Part shown: piece by piece, positions 63,834-64,000 of the stretch | Layout of the letters: every line of letters begins with the position of its first letter | How positions within the stretch are numbered: position 1 is the stretch's first letter | NCBI RefSeq assembly: GCF_025362475.1 | Contig: NZ_JANYGH010000063.1 | Span: 47,215-111,214 of the forward strand | Direction: 5' to 3' | DNA: 64,000 bases | From: Mucilaginibacter sp. | GTDB lineage: Bacteria > Bacteroidota > Bacteroidia > Sphingobacteriales > Sphingobacteriaceae | The notes under the pieces: model-generated | The model's input: only the letters and a program-made list of their open reading frames with translations | Database searches by the model: none | Told to the model about the DNA's origin: nothing | Made by a program: the position numbers and the translations under genes

Positions 63834-64000
63834 ATGCCACGTTCAGTTAACGCAGTAGCGTCGAGAAGACGCAGAAAAAGGATCATGAACCTCGCCAAAG
63901 GTTATTGGGGTTCACGCAGCAAGGTTTATACCGTTGCAAAAAATACAGTTGAAAAAGGTTTACAGTACGCTTATCGTGACCGTAAAACCAAGAAAAGAGA
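63834..64000 (+). CDS. rplT: Ribosomal protein bL20 (truncated by the window edge)
   Basis: The first 55 codons are present: PRSVNAVASRRRRKRIMNLA and GYWGSRSKVYTVAKNTVEKG, the usual basic N-terminal tail of L20, which in other bacteria also binds its own mRNA. The gene continues beyond 64000. Confidence 0.95.
   Translation, partial: MPRSVNAVASRRRRKRIMNLAKGYWGSRSKVYTVAKNTVEKGLQYAYRDRKTKKR

Noticed and set aside
1..64000. CRISPR arrays, integrases, insertion sequences with transposase, rRNA genes
   Set aside because: None seen on reading the window; the only mobile-like marks are the tRNA-Leu repeats and the small palindromic elements.

Overview
The window looks like chromosomal DNA of a Bacteroidota member, most likely family Sphingobacteriaceae (Mucilaginibacter or Pedobacter type). 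The grounds are two SusC/SusD pairs, Bacteroidota-type promoters (TAnnTTTG -7 boxes), almost no Shine-Dalgarno sequences, DUF4965, DUF6807 and Tat-exported Gfo/Idh/MocA proteins, a LytS/LytTR pair and the thrS-infC-rpmI-rplT order. The species call is inference. No phage, integrase, transposase or CRISPR array was seen.

Layout. 1-4.8 kb: a SusC receptor gene broken by a one-base frameshift, its SusD lipoprotein and a strong terminator. 5-9 kb: orphan response regulator, a small unknown gene, a decayed AraC fragment, a tandem universal stress protein and a PAS-PAS histidine kinase. 9.4-15.9 kb: a DNA-damage locus. The mutasome operon imuA-imuB-dnaE2 (minus strand) diverges from a 90-aa unknown gene plus alkB. 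Both promoters abut one 21-bp dyad. 16-20.6 kb: ankyrin protein, three glyoxalase-fold (VOC) proteins, NmrA-like protein, AraC regulator. 20.6-27 kb: FtsX-type permease, an exported double DJ-1/PfpI protein, DUF2147-like and membrane proteins, and a GlxA-type regulator. 27-30.8 kb: a Pif1-like/HRDC helicase whose promoter carries the same dyad as the mutasome, then a cold-shock-domain protein.

30.8-40 kb: a second SusC/SusD locus whose SusC is cut by an in-frame TAA, a lipoprotein with one CxxCH heme site and FG-GAP repeats, and LytS/LytTR regulators. 40-46 kb: envelope sugars (kdsA, kdsD, a UDP-sugar dehydrogenase, a WcaJ-type glycosyl-1-phosphate transferase) and a metal-receptor-like protein. 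46-51 kb: SDR protein, Gfo/Idh/MocA plus DUF6807 pair, DinB-like protein, bestrophin. 51.3-53.6 kb: a bacterial DNase II-like protein, then a NADAR-family gene bounded by direct repeats that contain the 3' end of tRNA-Leu(UAG), which looks like a minimal integrated islet. 53.7-60.8 kb: GNAT, DUF4268 protein, DUF4965 enzyme, a nested inverted-repeat element, UMF1-type MFS, LutA-like protein. 60.9-64 kb: thrS-infC-rpmI-rplT, running off the right edge.

The best leads are the dyad shared by the mutasome, the alkB operon and a helicase (a candidate SOS-type regulon that includes an unknown 90-aa protein) and the tRNA-bounded NADAR islet with the remnant of a coupled upstream gene.
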